From: Propionibacteriaceae bacterium
Lineage (GTDB): Bacteria; Actinomycetota; Actinomycetes; Propionibacteriales; Propionibacteriaceae
Reading direction: 5' to 3'
Assembly: GCA_009780915.1 (NCBI GenBank)
Contig: WQZD01000010.1
Coordinates: 22,529-86,528, forward strand
DNA: 64,000 nucleotides
Below, one piece after another: positions 10,725 through 19,007 of the stretch. Every line of letters begins with the position of its first letter. The first letter of the stretch is position 1. The translations under genes and the position numbers were made by a program. A model generated the notes under the pieces. That model ran no database searches. It saw only the letters and a list, made by a program, of their open reading frames with translations, and was not told where the DNA came from.

Positions 10725-10725
10725 A

Positions 10726-11136
10726 ATGTACCTTCTCGACACGAACGTCGTCTCCGAACTGCGCAAACCTACACCCCATGGTGGCGTCCTCGCGTGGATC
10801 GCCGGCCAACCTGATGCCAATCTGCACATCTGCGCCCTGACCGTGGGTGAGATCCAGATCGGTGTGGAACGGACCCGCCGACAAGACCCAGCCAAGGCCG
10901 ATGAGATCGAGGCGTGGCTCGACCAGGTGATCCGCACCCACGACGTCCTGGCCGTGGACGCGGACACCTATCGCATCTGGGGGAAACTCATCACGGGCCG
11001 CTCCGACACCCTCTACGAAGACGCGTTGATCGCGGCCTGCGCCCTCCGTCACGGCCTCACCGTCGCGACACGCAACATCAAACACTTCCGCCTCTTGGAT
11101 GTGCCGGTGGTCGATCCGTTCGCAGCGCTGTCCTGA
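10726..11136 (+). CDS. PIN-domain ribonuclease toxin (VapC/FitB-like)
   Basis: A 136-residue PIN-domain protein. The acidic metal-binding residues are visible as LLDTNVVSEL (Asp5), TVGEIQIGVERT (Glu near residue 44) and the C-terminal TLYEDALIAACALRHGLTVATRN with conserved Asp/Asn. Such toxins cleave tRNA or rRNA when free of antitoxin. It directly follows the antitoxin gene (one-base gap), so the pair is a type II toxin-antitoxin module. The subtype pattern is closest to FitB. The RNA target cannot be told from sequence. Confidence 0.9.
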   Translation: MYLLDTNVVSELRKPTPHGGVLAWIAGQPDANLHICALTVGEIQIGVERTRRQDPAKADEIEAWLDQVIRTHDVLAVDADTYRIWGKLITGRSDTLYEDALIAACALRHGLTVATRNIKHFRLLDVPVVDPFAALS

Positions 11137-11280
11137 GATTCGCTCGTCGCCACGTCTATTGAGAAGGAGACTGCGAAGGGGACGATCGTCTGTCGTCGTC
11201 ACCATCAGCCCACAACGGGTCATCCAGTTTTCTGGGGAGTACGCGACAAACGGCGATGAGCAACCTCCTAGTCGGGTTGA

Positions 11281-11535
11281 TCACTTGCCACCGTCTCGAC
11301 GCTGAGTCGCACCTCCGGTGACGACAGCGACTGCGACAGCGCCGACGCCCAAGCCGGCTGCCAATAGTCCGCCCTGACCGGCGTCCCACAATCGAGGAAC
11401 AAACACGGGGACGATGACGGCGCTAGCCGCGACAAGCATGAGGGCGACGATGAGAACCGGCCACCACTTGCGCCGCCAACCCATGGCGCCGAGGGTCCCG
11501 ACAATCAGGCCTGAGACGAGCCATATGACACTCAC
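11281..11535 (-). CDS. Small membrane protein, function unknown
   Basis: An 84-residue protein consisting almost wholly of three hydrophobic segments (VIWLVSGLIVGTLGAMGW, WPVLIVALMLVAASAVIVPV, GGLLAAGLGVGAVAVAVVTGG) with a basic C-terminal tail. The GTG start is supported by a strong GGAGGAGGTGA site. I do not recognise a family. It is read in the same direction as the tRNA gene immediately upstream. Confidence 0.6.
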   Translation of the reverse strand: MSVIWLVSGLIVGTLGAMGWRRKWWPVLIVALMLVAASAVIVPVFVPRLWDAGQGGLLAAGLGVGAVAVAVVTGGATQRRDGGK

Positions 11536-11569
11536 GTACAGTCACCTCCTCCACGAGTGACAACCACAG

Positions 11570-11642
11570 TGGATTCAGCCGGGCTCGAACCGACGACCCC
11601 TTCCTTGTAAGGGAAGTGCTCTACCAACTGAGCTATGAATCC
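11570..11642 (-). tRNA. tRNA-Val (anticodon UAC)
   Basis: The minus strand folds as a tRNA. The acceptor stem is GGATTCA/TGAATCC, the D-arm is GCTC-AGTTGGTAGA-GAGC-like, the anticodon stem is CTTCC/GGAAG with loop CTTACAA (anticodon TAC), and the T-arm contains GGTTCGAGC. The discriminator base is A and CCA is not encoded, so it needs RNase Z and nucleotidyltransferase. Confidence 0.92.
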
Positions 11643-11661
11643 TCGACCATGCCGAGGGGGA

Positions 11662-12081
11662 TCAGCGCCTCACACTCTTGGGGCGCACGACTTTATGGGC
11701 AGACCAATCTTTGGACACCGAGGCGGAGGTTGTCAAGCACAACCCTGCGGCCACGACACCCTCGGACAAGTCCGACTGTGGCACTTGCCCGGGTCGGCCG
11801 ACCTTGGGTGTCAGCACCCACAGGAAACCCGCGGGCCCCAGATCGGTCAGGGAGTCGATCAACAAGTCCATCACGTCGCCGTCGTCCTGGCGTAGCCACA
11901 GGACGACGGCGTCCACGGCCTGCTGGGATTCCTCGACGAGATCGGAGTCGATCATCTCCATGACAGCTTGCCGGAAGTCTTCGTCTGAGTCCTCATCCCA
12001 GCCGAGTTCTTCGACAACCATGCCTTGCATAAGACCAAGCTGATGGACGCCCGTCGCTTCATCGGGCCCATTCTGGCTCAC
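11662..12081 (-). CDS. DUF3052 family protein
   Basis: A 139-residue acidic protein of the actinobacterial DUF3052 family. It is recognised by GMVVEELGWDEDSDEDFR, IDSDLVEESQQAVDAVVLW, GFLWVLTPKVGRPGQV and the ending SKDWSAHKVVRPK. Function is unknown and no membrane segment is present. The GTG of MSQNGPDE is favoured because AAGGAG lies six bases ahead; an earlier GTG at 12096 would add five residues. It is a useful lineage marker for Actinobacteria. Confidence 0.85.
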   Translation of the reverse strand: MSQNGPDEATGVHQLGLMQGMVVEELGWDEDSDEDFRQAVMEMIDSDLVEESQQAVDAVVLWLRQDDGDVMDLLIDSLTDLGPAGFLWVLTPKVGRPGQVPQSDLSEGVVAAGLCLTTSASVSKDWSAHKVVRPKSVRR

Positions 12082-12304
12082 GTTTTTCTCCTTCACATCG
12101 ACGCATGATATGCCCGAGACACCAATCTACGCGATTTGTTCCCCATATGTTGAATCGAGTGCCATTCCCCGTGGGCGTACGGGCCCCGCCCCTCGCCCGT
12201 ACGGGGGCGGGCGGGCCCACGGCGATCACCGCAGTGGTCCGACCCCCGGCGTGTGCCCTCTGCCAGATTCCACCATCCGCTATCCTACGAAAAGAGAAAG
12301 TGAG

Positions 12305-13168
12305 ATGCGGATGGATTGGTTCATTTCTATCGTCCTGGGCATCGTGGAAGGGATCACTGAGTTCCTGCCGGTGTCGTCCACAGGCCACCTGACGATCGTC
12401 GAGAAACTCTTCGGTTTGTCGATCGACTCCGCCGACGTGACGGCCTTCACCGCCATCATCCAAGTCGGCGCCATCGTGGCGGCGATCGTGTACTTCTGGA
12501 AAGACATCGTCCGCCTGGCCGTGGGCTGGTTCATGGGGCTGTTCAACGCCAGCAGGCGAGGCACCGATTACCGCCTGGGCTGGGCCGTCATCGTCGGATC
12601 CATCCCCATCGGGATCGTCGGCCTGGCCCTGCGCTCCGTCATCGAGACGACACTGCGCTCTCTGTGGGTCGTGGGCGTCGCCCTGATCGTGTGGAGCCTG
12701 GTGCTGTGGTACGCCGACCACCACTCGGCACGGCTGGCCAAAGCCCAACGGGCCCACGTGCGCGACGAGTCCACCCTCACCGTCGTGGACGCGCTGATCA
12801 TCGGATGCACGCAGTGCCTGGCCCTGGTCCCCGGGGTCTCGCGCTCGGGCGCCACGATCTCCGCGGCTCTCCTGCGCGGCATCGACCGTACCACCGCGAC
12901 CCGGTGGAGCTTCTTCCTCGGCATCCCCGCCCTGACCCTGTCCGGCCTCATGCAGGCCGCAACGGCCTACCATGCGATCTCGACCGGGATCGGCTGGGGG
13001 CCCACGGCCGTGGCCACCCTGATCTCCTTCGTCGTGGCCTACGCCACCATCGCCTGGTTGTTGAGGTTCGTGTCCTCCCACCGGTTCACCGTCTTCATCG
13101 TGTACCGCATCCTGGCCGGCCTGGCCGTGATCGCCTTGATCAGCTTTGGAATCGTCCAAGCGGTGTGA
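12305..13168 (+). CDS. uppP: Undecaprenyl-diphosphatase
   Basis: A 287-residue polytopic membrane enzyme (BacA/UppP) that recycles undecaprenyl pyrophosphate, the lipid carrier of cell-wall synthesis; its overproduction gives bacitracin resistance in other bacteria. The signatures are GIVEGITEFLPVSSTGHL near the N-terminus and LVPGVSRSGATISAALL in the middle, the two halves of the active site. The start ATG follows a GAGAAAGTGAG stretch, and a TATCCT box lies about 20 bp upstream. Confidence 0.96.
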   Translation: MRMDWFISIVLGIVEGITEFLPVSSTGHLTIVEKLFGLSIDSADVTAFTAIIQVGAIVAAIVYFWKDIVRLAVGWFMGLFNASRRGTDYRLGWAVIVGSIPIGIVGLALRSVIETTLRSLWVVGVALIVWSLVLWYADHHSARLAKAQRAHVRDESTLTVVDALIIGCTQCLALVPGVSRSGATISAALLRGIDRTTATRWSFFLGIPALTLSGLMQAATAYHAISTGIGWGPTAVATLISFVVAYATIAWLLRFVSSHRFTVFIVYRILAGLAVIALISFGIVQAV

Positions 13169-13219
13169 GACTTCGCGCCGTCTCGGCCCCTTCGCCAACA
13201 TCTGCTGCGCACCATGCCC

Positions 13220-13225
13220 TAGTCT
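13220..13225 (+). promoter_or_regulatory. -10 box, leaderless start of the aldo-keto reductase gene
   Basis: TAGTCT is followed by seven bases and then the ATG, with no ribosome site between. This favours a transcript starting at the AUG. Confidence 0.5.
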
Positions 13226-13232
13226 TGGCTCT

Positions 13233-14204
13233 ATGCGTACTGCTCATGTCGGGGAATCCGACCTCGTCGTTTCCCGCATGGGTCTGGGAACCATGTCCTG
13301 GGGGGCCCGAACCTCGGCCAACGACGCCCTCGCCATGCTCAAAGCCTTCCACTGGAAGGGGGGAACCCTGATCGACACGGCGTCCGCCTATGGTTTCGGC
13401 GAGGTGGAGTCCATGATCGGCCGGTTCCTGTCCACCTCGATCCGTCGCGACGAGGTCGTCCTGTCCACGAAATCAGGCTTCGTCCTACGAGGCGACCAGC
13501 GCGTGATCGACAACTCCCGTACCACCCTCCTGGCCGACCTGGAAGGCTCGCTTCGCCGCCTGAGGACGGATCGGGTCGACCTCTGGCAGGTCCACGCCTG
13601 GGGAGACACCCCTCTGGACGAGACCCTCGCCGCCGCCGACGAGGCCGTGGCACGAGGCATGGCCCGCCACGTCGGGGTCTCCAACTTCGTCGGCTGGCAG
13701 GCCGCCCAGGCGCACACCTGGCAGCGGGCCCTGCGCCGCACCCCCGTCGTCTCCGTCCAGGCGGAGTACTCCCTCCTGGCCAGGCGCGCGGAACTGGAGC
13801 TCCTTCCGTGCGTGATCGACCTGGGGATGGGATTCTTCCCGTGGTCCGGCCTGGGTCGCGGCGTGCTCACCGGCAAGTACACGGACTCGATCCCGCGTGA
13901 CTCGCGTGGAGACGACCCCCGCATGGCATGGTTCGTGGACCAGTACCTCGACGAGGGCTCCCGGCGTATCGTCCAGGCAGTCGTCACGGCAGCGGACGGG
14001 CTGGGCCTGAGCCCCGCCCAAGTGGCGTGGATCTGGGTACGGGACGCGCCCGGGGTGACCGCGCCCCTGATCGGCCCCCGCGACCTGGACCAACTGGCGC
14101 CCCTGCTCGCCGTGGACGAGATCCAGTTGCCCGAGCCCATCATCTCCGCCCTGGACGACGTCTCGGGCGGGCCCAACCAGTCGCGAGCCCTCGACGCCCG
14201 CTGA
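13233..14204 (+). CDS. Aldo/keto reductase
   Basis: A 323-residue NADPH-dependent (beta/alpha)8 oxidoreductase. Visible features are the N-terminal VSRMGLGTMSWG, the catalytic Asp/Tyr region GGTLIDTASAYGFGEVESMIG, the Lys strand VVLSTKSGF, RVDLWQVHAWG (in place of the usual LxQxHxxD) and the cofactor-binding end GVTAPLIGPRDLDQL. Substrate is not predictable. The start is the ATG seven bases after TAGTCT. Confidence 0.92.
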   Translation: MRTAHVGESDLVVSRMGLGTMSWGARTSANDALAMLKAFHWKGGTLIDTASAYGFGEVESMIGRFLSTSIRRDEVVLSTKSGFVLRGDQRVIDNSRTTLLADLEGSLRRLRTDRVDLWQVHAWGDTPLDETLAAADEAVARGMARHVGVSNFVGWQAAQAHTWQRALRRTPVVSVQAEYSLLARRAELELLPCVIDLGMGFFPWSGLGRGVLTGKYTDSIPRDSRGDDPRMAWFVDQYLDEGSRRIVQAVVTAADGLGLSPAQVAWIWVRDAPGVTAPLIGPRDLDQLAPLLAVDEIQLPEPIISALDDVSGGPNQSRALDAR

Positions 14205-14303
14205 CAGGCGACCACGCGCAGACGACCGCTGACAGACACCAGCGGGCAGGCGACCACGCGCACATGGCGTGTGGCGGTAGGTCTGCGCCCTGGAAACCGC
14301 GCC

Positions 14304-15155
14304 TCAGGGCTGGACGAACTCGATGTCGGGGGCGAAGACCGCGCGGCGTACCGTCCGGCGGAAGGCCGCCAGCACAGGCGCGCCGACCAAGACGATCAGC
14401 ACAGTGTTGGCCACAGCCCTGCCGGTGTCCCACACGGCGGTGGAGGTGATCAGCGTGAACCAGGCGAAGCGGGTCAGGTTCTCCAGCAGCGGACCGCCGG
14501 GGATGTACGCCAGTTGGGCGTCGGCGCCCATCGACGGGCCGGTGACGAAGGGCCAGAACCACAGGTTCATGATGGCCCCGAAGAGGTAGGCCACCACGAT
14601 CCCGTACACCACGAGCAGGGCTACCTCCGCCTTGCCCCTCACCCATCGCCCGAAGAGGCGGTTCGGCAAGAAGCCCGCCCCCATGCCGATCCACGCCGAC
14701 GCCAGCATCTGGAAGGGCATCCACGGCCCCACTCCGGCGGTGAGCAGGGCGGACGCGAACATGGAGGTGCAGCCCAAGACGAAGCCGAACCCCGGGCCGA
14801 AGACCCTCCCGGCCAGGATGAGGAGGAAGAACACGGTCTCGATCCCGCCGGTCCCCGCCCCTAGGGGGCGCAGGGCCGCGTTGATGGCGGAGAGGACTCC
14901 CAGGATGGCCAGGGCTTTGGCGTCGATCCCCTTCTCCGAGATTTGCGCCAAGACGAGGAAGATCAGCAGGGGCAGCAGGGCGACGAAGATGAAGGGCGAG
15001 GCGTCCCCCAGACCGCTCGGCGAGGGGGCGGCGACGAACAGGGGCCACGCGAACATGCCGAGACCCGCCACGGTCAGGACGGTGAGCATCAGCGCGGACT
15101 TCCACTCCAACGGCACAGGCCGGTCGTCCAGGGTCAGGGGTGCGCGCCGGGTCAC
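14304..15155 (-). CDS. ECF transporter S component (probable cobalamin)
   Basis: A 283-residue integral membrane protein with about six to seven helices and the small-residue-rich segments (GTGGIETVFFLLILAGRVFGPGFG, read in parts) typical of vitamin-binding S components. It is the last gene of the riboswitch-led operon, and its GTG start overlaps the end of ecfA (GTGA). In an ECF transporter the S component binds the vitamin in the membrane and toggles against EcfT. Cobalamin as substrate is inferred from the riboswitch and the transcobalamin-like partner. Confidence 0.82.
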   Translation of the reverse strand: MTRRAPLTLDDRPVPLEWKSALMLTVLTVAGLGMFAWPLFVAAPSPSGLGDASPFIFVALLPLLIFLVLAQISEKGIDAKALAILGVLSAINAALRPLGAGTGGIETVFFLLILAGRVFGPGFGFVLGCTSMFASALLTAGVGPWMPFQMLASAWIGMGAGFLPNRLFGRWVRGKAEVALLVVYGIVVAYLFGAIMNLWFWPFVTGPSMGADAQLAYIPGGPLLENLTRFAWFTLITSTAVWDTGRAVANTVLIVLVGAPVLAAFRRTVRRAVFAPDIEFVQP

Positions 15156-16897
15156 GAGCGGTCCCCCGCCCCTGGGTCGAGGTCGATCTCGTGCAGCGCC
15201 TGGTCCACTTGATAGGGGGTCAACCAACGCATGGGGTGGAGCACTTTGGCCACCTGGGGGGCGAACAGGGCGGAGGTGCCCAGGACCTCGGCGGCGCTGC
15301 CGGTGTGGATGACCTCGCCCGCCGCCATGACGATGATCTGGTCGGCCACTTCGGCGGCGAACTCGACGTCGTGCGTGACCACGGCCACCGCCCGGCCGTC
15401 ACCGGCCATCTCGGCCAGGATCTGCGCCAATGTGGCTTTCGCCGGGTAGTCCAGGCCCCGGGTGGGCTCGTCCAAGAGGATGGCATGGGGGCGGGCGGTC
15501 AACTGGATGGCCAGCACCAGGCAGAGCTTCTGGCCCTCGGACAGGTCGCGCGGATGGGTGGCGGGGTCGATGGTGGGCGCCAGAGCGTCCACGATCCTGC
15601 GGCACAGCCCCGGCTCGCACCCGCTCTCCGCGTCGGCGGCCTGGCACTCCTGGTCGACGGTCGGCAGATAGAGCAGGTCGGCGGCGCTCTGGGGGACCAA
15701 CCGCACGAGGTCCCGCACCTGGTCGGCGGGGACGTCGCCCAACCCGACCCCGTCGACGAAGAAGGCGCCGGAGTCGAGCTTCTGCACCCCTGTCAGGGCC
15801 CACAGCAGGGTCGATTTCCCCGACCCGTTCCTGCCCATCACCACGGTGATGGCGCCCGCGGGGAAGGACACGGACACATCTTTCACCGCGTGGACAGGCC
15901 CGTACGACACGCTCAGGCCCTCCACCTGCACGCCCGCGGGTCGCGACCCGTCGCGACGGCGGCCCCGGGAATGACGCCGTCTCGCGGCGACGGGCGTGTC
16001 GACCCCTTCGCTCAGCGCCAGCCGGACCGAGGACTTCCCCTCGGCGGGTGGGATACGCGGCCATCGCTGCGGGTCGACTCCGTCCACGGCCTGTCGTAAC
16101 CCGTCGGCCATGCGACGAGCTTCGCGCACGGACAGGGGCACCTGGTCGAACCCGGCCCGTCGTCCGAGATCCACCACGGGGGGGACGAGGGGGCTGATCG
16201 CCATGACCTCGCGCGTCGGCCCGTCGATCACCCTTCCGGTCCCGTCCAGCAGGAGCATGCGGTCGGCGTACCCCGCCACCCTCTCCAGGCGATGCTCGGC
16301 GACGATGACGGTCAGCCCGATGTCGTGGACCAGGCGCAGCAGAGCGGCCAGCACCTCCTCGGCCGAGACGGGGTCCAAGGCGGAGGTGGGCTCGTCGAGG
16401 ACGAGCACCCGTGCCCCCGTGGCGAGCACCGATCCGATGGCGACTCGCTGCTGCTGCCCGCCGGACAAGGTGCGCAAGGGACGAGAGCGTAGATCCGCCA
16501 GACCGAGGATGTCCAGCGTCTCCTCGACACGGGTCCTCATGGCCTGCGGGCCGATCGCGAGTTGCTCCATGCCGTAGGCCAACTCCTCCTCGACCGTGTC
16601 GGTGACGAACCCCGCCAGGGGATCCTGACTGACCACGCCCACCATGTCGGCGAGGTCGCGGGGAGGGTGGGTCGCGGTGTCGAGGCCGTTCACACGCACC
16701 CGCCCGGTCACGATCCCGCCGGTGAAGTGGGGCACGTGCCCGTTGATGGCGCCGAGCAAGGTCGATTTCCCCGATCCGGTGCGGCCAGCCACCAGGACCA
16801 GCTCGCCGTCGGGGATGTGGATGTCGACGTCGCGCAGGACCAGCCGTGCCCGAGGGTCGGCGGTGTAGCGGATCGACACATGGTCGACATCGATCAT
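15152..16897 (-). CDS. ecfA: ECF transporter ATPase, two ABC domains fused (EcfA1-EcfA2)
   Basis: A 581-residue fusion of two ABC ATPases. Domain 1 has Walker A GRTGSGKST (about residue 38), signature LSGGQQQRVA and Walker B VLVLDEPTSALD. Domain 2 has Walker A GRNGSGKST (about residue 345), a variant signature LSEGQKLCLVLA and Walker B ILLDEPTRGLD. ATP hydrolysis drives the ECF vitamin importer through EcfT. The start ATG overlaps the ecfT stop (ATGA) and is preceded by GAGGTG. Confidence 0.93.
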   Translation of the reverse strand: MIDVDHVSIRYTADPRARLVLRDVDIHIPDGELVLVAGRTGSGKSTLLGAINGHVPHFTGGIVTGRVRVNGLDTATHPPRDLADMVGVVSQDPLAGFVTDTVEEELAYGMEQLAIGPQAMRTRVEETLDILGLADLRSRPLRTLSGGQQQRVAIGSVLATGARVLVLDEPTSALDPVSAEEVLAALLRLVHDIGLTVIVAEHRLERVAGYADRMLLLDGTGRVIDGPTREVMAISPLVPPVVDLGRRAGFDQVPLSVREARRMADGLRQAVDGVDPQRWPRIPPAEGKSSVRLALSEGVDTPVAARRRHSRGRRRDGSRPAGVQVEGLSVSYGPVHAVKDVSVSFPAGAITVVMGRNGSGKSTLLWALTGVQKLDSGAFFVDGVGLGDVPADQVRDLVRLVPQSAADLLYLPTVDQECQAADAESGCEPGLCRRIVDALAPTIDPATHPRDLSEGQKLCLVLAIQLTARPHAILLDEPTRGLDYPAKATLAQILAEMAGDGRAVAVVTHDVEFAAEVADQIIVMAAGEVIHTGSAAEVLGTSALFAPQVAKVLHPMRWLTPYQVDQALHEIDLDPGAGDRS

Positions 16898-18057
16898 CGT
16901 GGAGCACCTCGTAACGTCAATGGTTGTCTGTCGGGGGCGTGGTCGGCTGTCACAGTCACAGACCCCGAGGGCCAGCGCTGCGGGGACGGCGCCAGGGCGG
17001 CTGGAACTAGCAGGACGAGCACAGCGAGCAGGGCGCCCACGCTGACCGGGGGCACGCCGAGGGGCTGCGTCGGAGGGTAGGCGACCAGGGGTTGGGCGAT
17101 GGACACGACGACCATCCCCACGCAGGCCAGGATCCCCGATCCCAGGACCACCCATTCGGGAGCGGCCATCGGGTCGGGACGGTACCTCGTGCGATGCGCC
17201 CGCGCGCCGGACAGCTTCAGTCCCGCCACGGCGACCACCACGCCGACGGCGACCATCGAGGCGCCCGCCCACACGGGGGTCACCCCGGTGTCGAGCAGCC
17301 CGTACGCGCCCACGCACACGGCCAGGGACCCCAGGATCAGCAAGGCGGAGGTGGCGCGTCGCGTCGCGGGACTGACCGGCGCGGAGCGCCCGTACCCCCG
17401 GGAATCCATGGCCCCGGCGAGGATCAACGAGCGGTCCAAGGCGTCGGAGAGGACGGGCATGGCGACGTTGCGGATCAGATGCGCGCCCTTGCCGGTCTCC
17501 GCGCGCAGTTGGCGCGCCCGTCCGACCCGTACCAAGGACTCCGCCAGTTGCGGGAACACGGAGATGGCGATGACGACGACCGCCCCCCACTCGTACAAGG
17601 CCCCTGGGACGGCCGCCAGCAGTCTCTTGGGATTGGCCAGCGCGTTGGCCGCGCCGACGGCCACCACCATGGCCGCCAACTGGAGCGCCGATCCGCCGGC
17701 GCCGACGAGCGCCTCGGCTGACACGGGCCCCAACAATCTCACAGACGGAAGCCCCGGAATGGTCACGACCGGAAGCCGGAGCACCACCGTGGGCCCGGCG
17801 GCCGAGAACAGGACACGGAACCCCACCCGCAGGACGATGATGAAGCACGCAAGATACAGGTACATCCGAAAGGCCATCGCCCACGGCGCGGACGTGCGCC
17901 GGACCTGGACCGTGACACAACAGATGGCGATGAGCAGGCCGAGCAGGATGGGATTGACCGTGCGCGACGCGACCACCGCGCACCCGATCGCCCAGCCCCA
18001 CCACGCCCCCGGGTGAAGAGAGCGCGGCATGAAGAACCTTTTCACCACGGATGTCAT
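16894..18057 (-). CDS. ecfT: ECF transporter transmembrane component T
   Basis: A 387-residue membrane protein of the CbiQ/EcfT family. The coupling helices that contact the ATPases show as VGRARQLRAETGKG and the diagnostic AGAMDSRGYGR. Membrane helices lie on both sides, and the C-terminal third carries extra hydrophobic helices beyond the usual length of about 250-270. Start and stop overlap the neighbours by four bases (ATGA on both sides), so the five genes are translationally linked. Confidence 0.9.
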   Translation of the reverse strand: MTSVVKRFFMPRSLHPGAWWGWAIGCAVVASRTVNPILLGLLIAICCVTVQVRRTSAPWAMAFRMYLYLACFIIVLRVGFRVLFSAAGPTVVLRLPVVTIPGLPSVRLLGPVSAEALVGAGGSALQLAAMVVAVGAANALANPKRLLAAVPGALYEWGAVVVIAISVFPQLAESLVRVGRARQLRAETGKGAHLIRNVAMPVLSDALDRSLILAGAMDSRGYGRSAPVSPATRRATSALLILGSLAVCVGAYGLLDTGVTPVWAGASMVAVGVVVAVAGLKLSGARAHRTRYRPDPMAAPEWVVLGSGILACVGMVVVSIAQPLVAYPPTQPLGVPPVSVGALLAVLVLLVPAALAPSPQRWPSGSVTVTADHAPDRQPLTLRGAPR

Positions 18058-19007
18058 GGTACGCCATGACGTCGTCGGAACCAGGCCACCCCTGCGGCGG
18101 CCCCGCCGATCAGGACGGTCAGCGCCACCCCCGCGCCCGCGCCCCACCGATAGTCTCGGGGGGACACGTCCGCGTCGTCGGTCGGGCCAGGAGTCGCCTG
18201 TGCGCCCGCCTGGGGGGACGAGGAGGGGGACGAGGAGGGCGGCATGCCCGCCGACTCGGAGCCGGAGGGCGTGTCCGTCTCGGCCGGGTCTCCGGTCGGG
18301 GCGACCGCCGACGAGCCGGGCTCGGAGGTAGCGCCGCCCGACGAGGGGCCCTCGGGACGGGAGGGGGCCGGTGGCACGGGAGGGGGTTCGGGCGCCTGTG
18401 ACGTGGCGGGGGCGGGCTCGGGGGGCGGGGTCGCCCACATGCTCGGCGTCACGCGAGGGACGGGCGCTTGCCCGAATCCTCGTCCCAGCGAGAAGGACCA
18501 CCCTTCCCACTGTCCGACAACGACCGCCCGTGTGGAGGGGCCTTGCGTGGCGTACGTCCAGGAGCCGCCCTGGGGCGCCCACCAGAACGACCAGTACGCG
18601 GTCGCCGGCGGAGTGCTGACGCAGGACTCGACGTACGTCCCCCCGTTCGGGAGGGTGATGACCTCAGACTCCCCGGGACGGGAATCGATCCGGCACACGA
18701 ACCCGATCCCGTCTCGGGCCGTCCCTTGGACGGATGCCCCGGACGCCCGCAGGGCGTCGAGGGACGTGCTTCCCGCCGACAGGCCGGAGACGCAGGTCGT
18801 CCTGGTCCCCTCGCCCAGACCCTGGAAGTCGACCACCACCGTGACCGCGCCCGAGTCCGTGGCCGCGCAGGCGCCCGGACGCGCATGGACGCCCGCCAAC
18901 GGCAGGGCGCGAACAGTCCTGTCGGCTGCGGGGACGACAGAGGGTGGAGGGCCGGCGGCGGCGACTACCGTCATCACCGCCGCCAGCCCGATGAGCAGGT
19001 GTCTCAC
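18054..19007 (-). CDS. Secreted, membrane-anchored SCO2322-like protein of the cobalamin operon
   Basis: A 317-residue surface protein. It has a signal peptide (RHLLIGLAAVMTVVAAAG), a globular domain of about 150 residues with YWSFWWAPQGGSWTYA and EGWSFSLGRG, a long Pro/Ser/Thr/Glu-rich linker, a C-terminal helix (AGVALTVLIGGAAAGVAWF) and a basic tail. The globular part resembles the Streptomyces SCO2322 family, found beside ECF transporters, and the DUF4430/transcobalamin beta domain. A GTG start overlapping the upstream stop (GTGA) fits the operon pattern; an ATG at 19022 is an alternative. A role in handing vitamin to the ECF transporter is inferred. Confidence 0.8.
   Translation of the reverse strand: MRHLLIGLAAVMTVVAAAGPPPSVVPAADRTVRALPLAGVHARPGACAATDSGAVTVVVDFQGLGEGTRTTCVSGLSAGSTSLDALRASGASVQGTARDGIGFVCRIDSRPGESEVITLPNGGTYVESCVSTPPATAYWSFWWAPQGGSWTYATQGPSTRAVVVGQWEGWSFSLGRGFGQAPVPRVTPSMWATPPPEPAPATSQAPEPPPVPPAPSRPEGPSSGGATSEPGSSAVAPTGDPAETDTPSGSESAGMPPSSSPSSSPQAGAQATPGPTDDADVSPRDYRWGAGAGVALTVLIGGAAAGVAWFRRRHGVP

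Noticed and set aside
18120..18450. Repetitive GC-rich stretch considered as a DNA repeat array.
   Set aside because: It is the coding sequence of the Pro/Ser/Glu-rich stalk of the secreted protein; the repetition is low-complexity protein.
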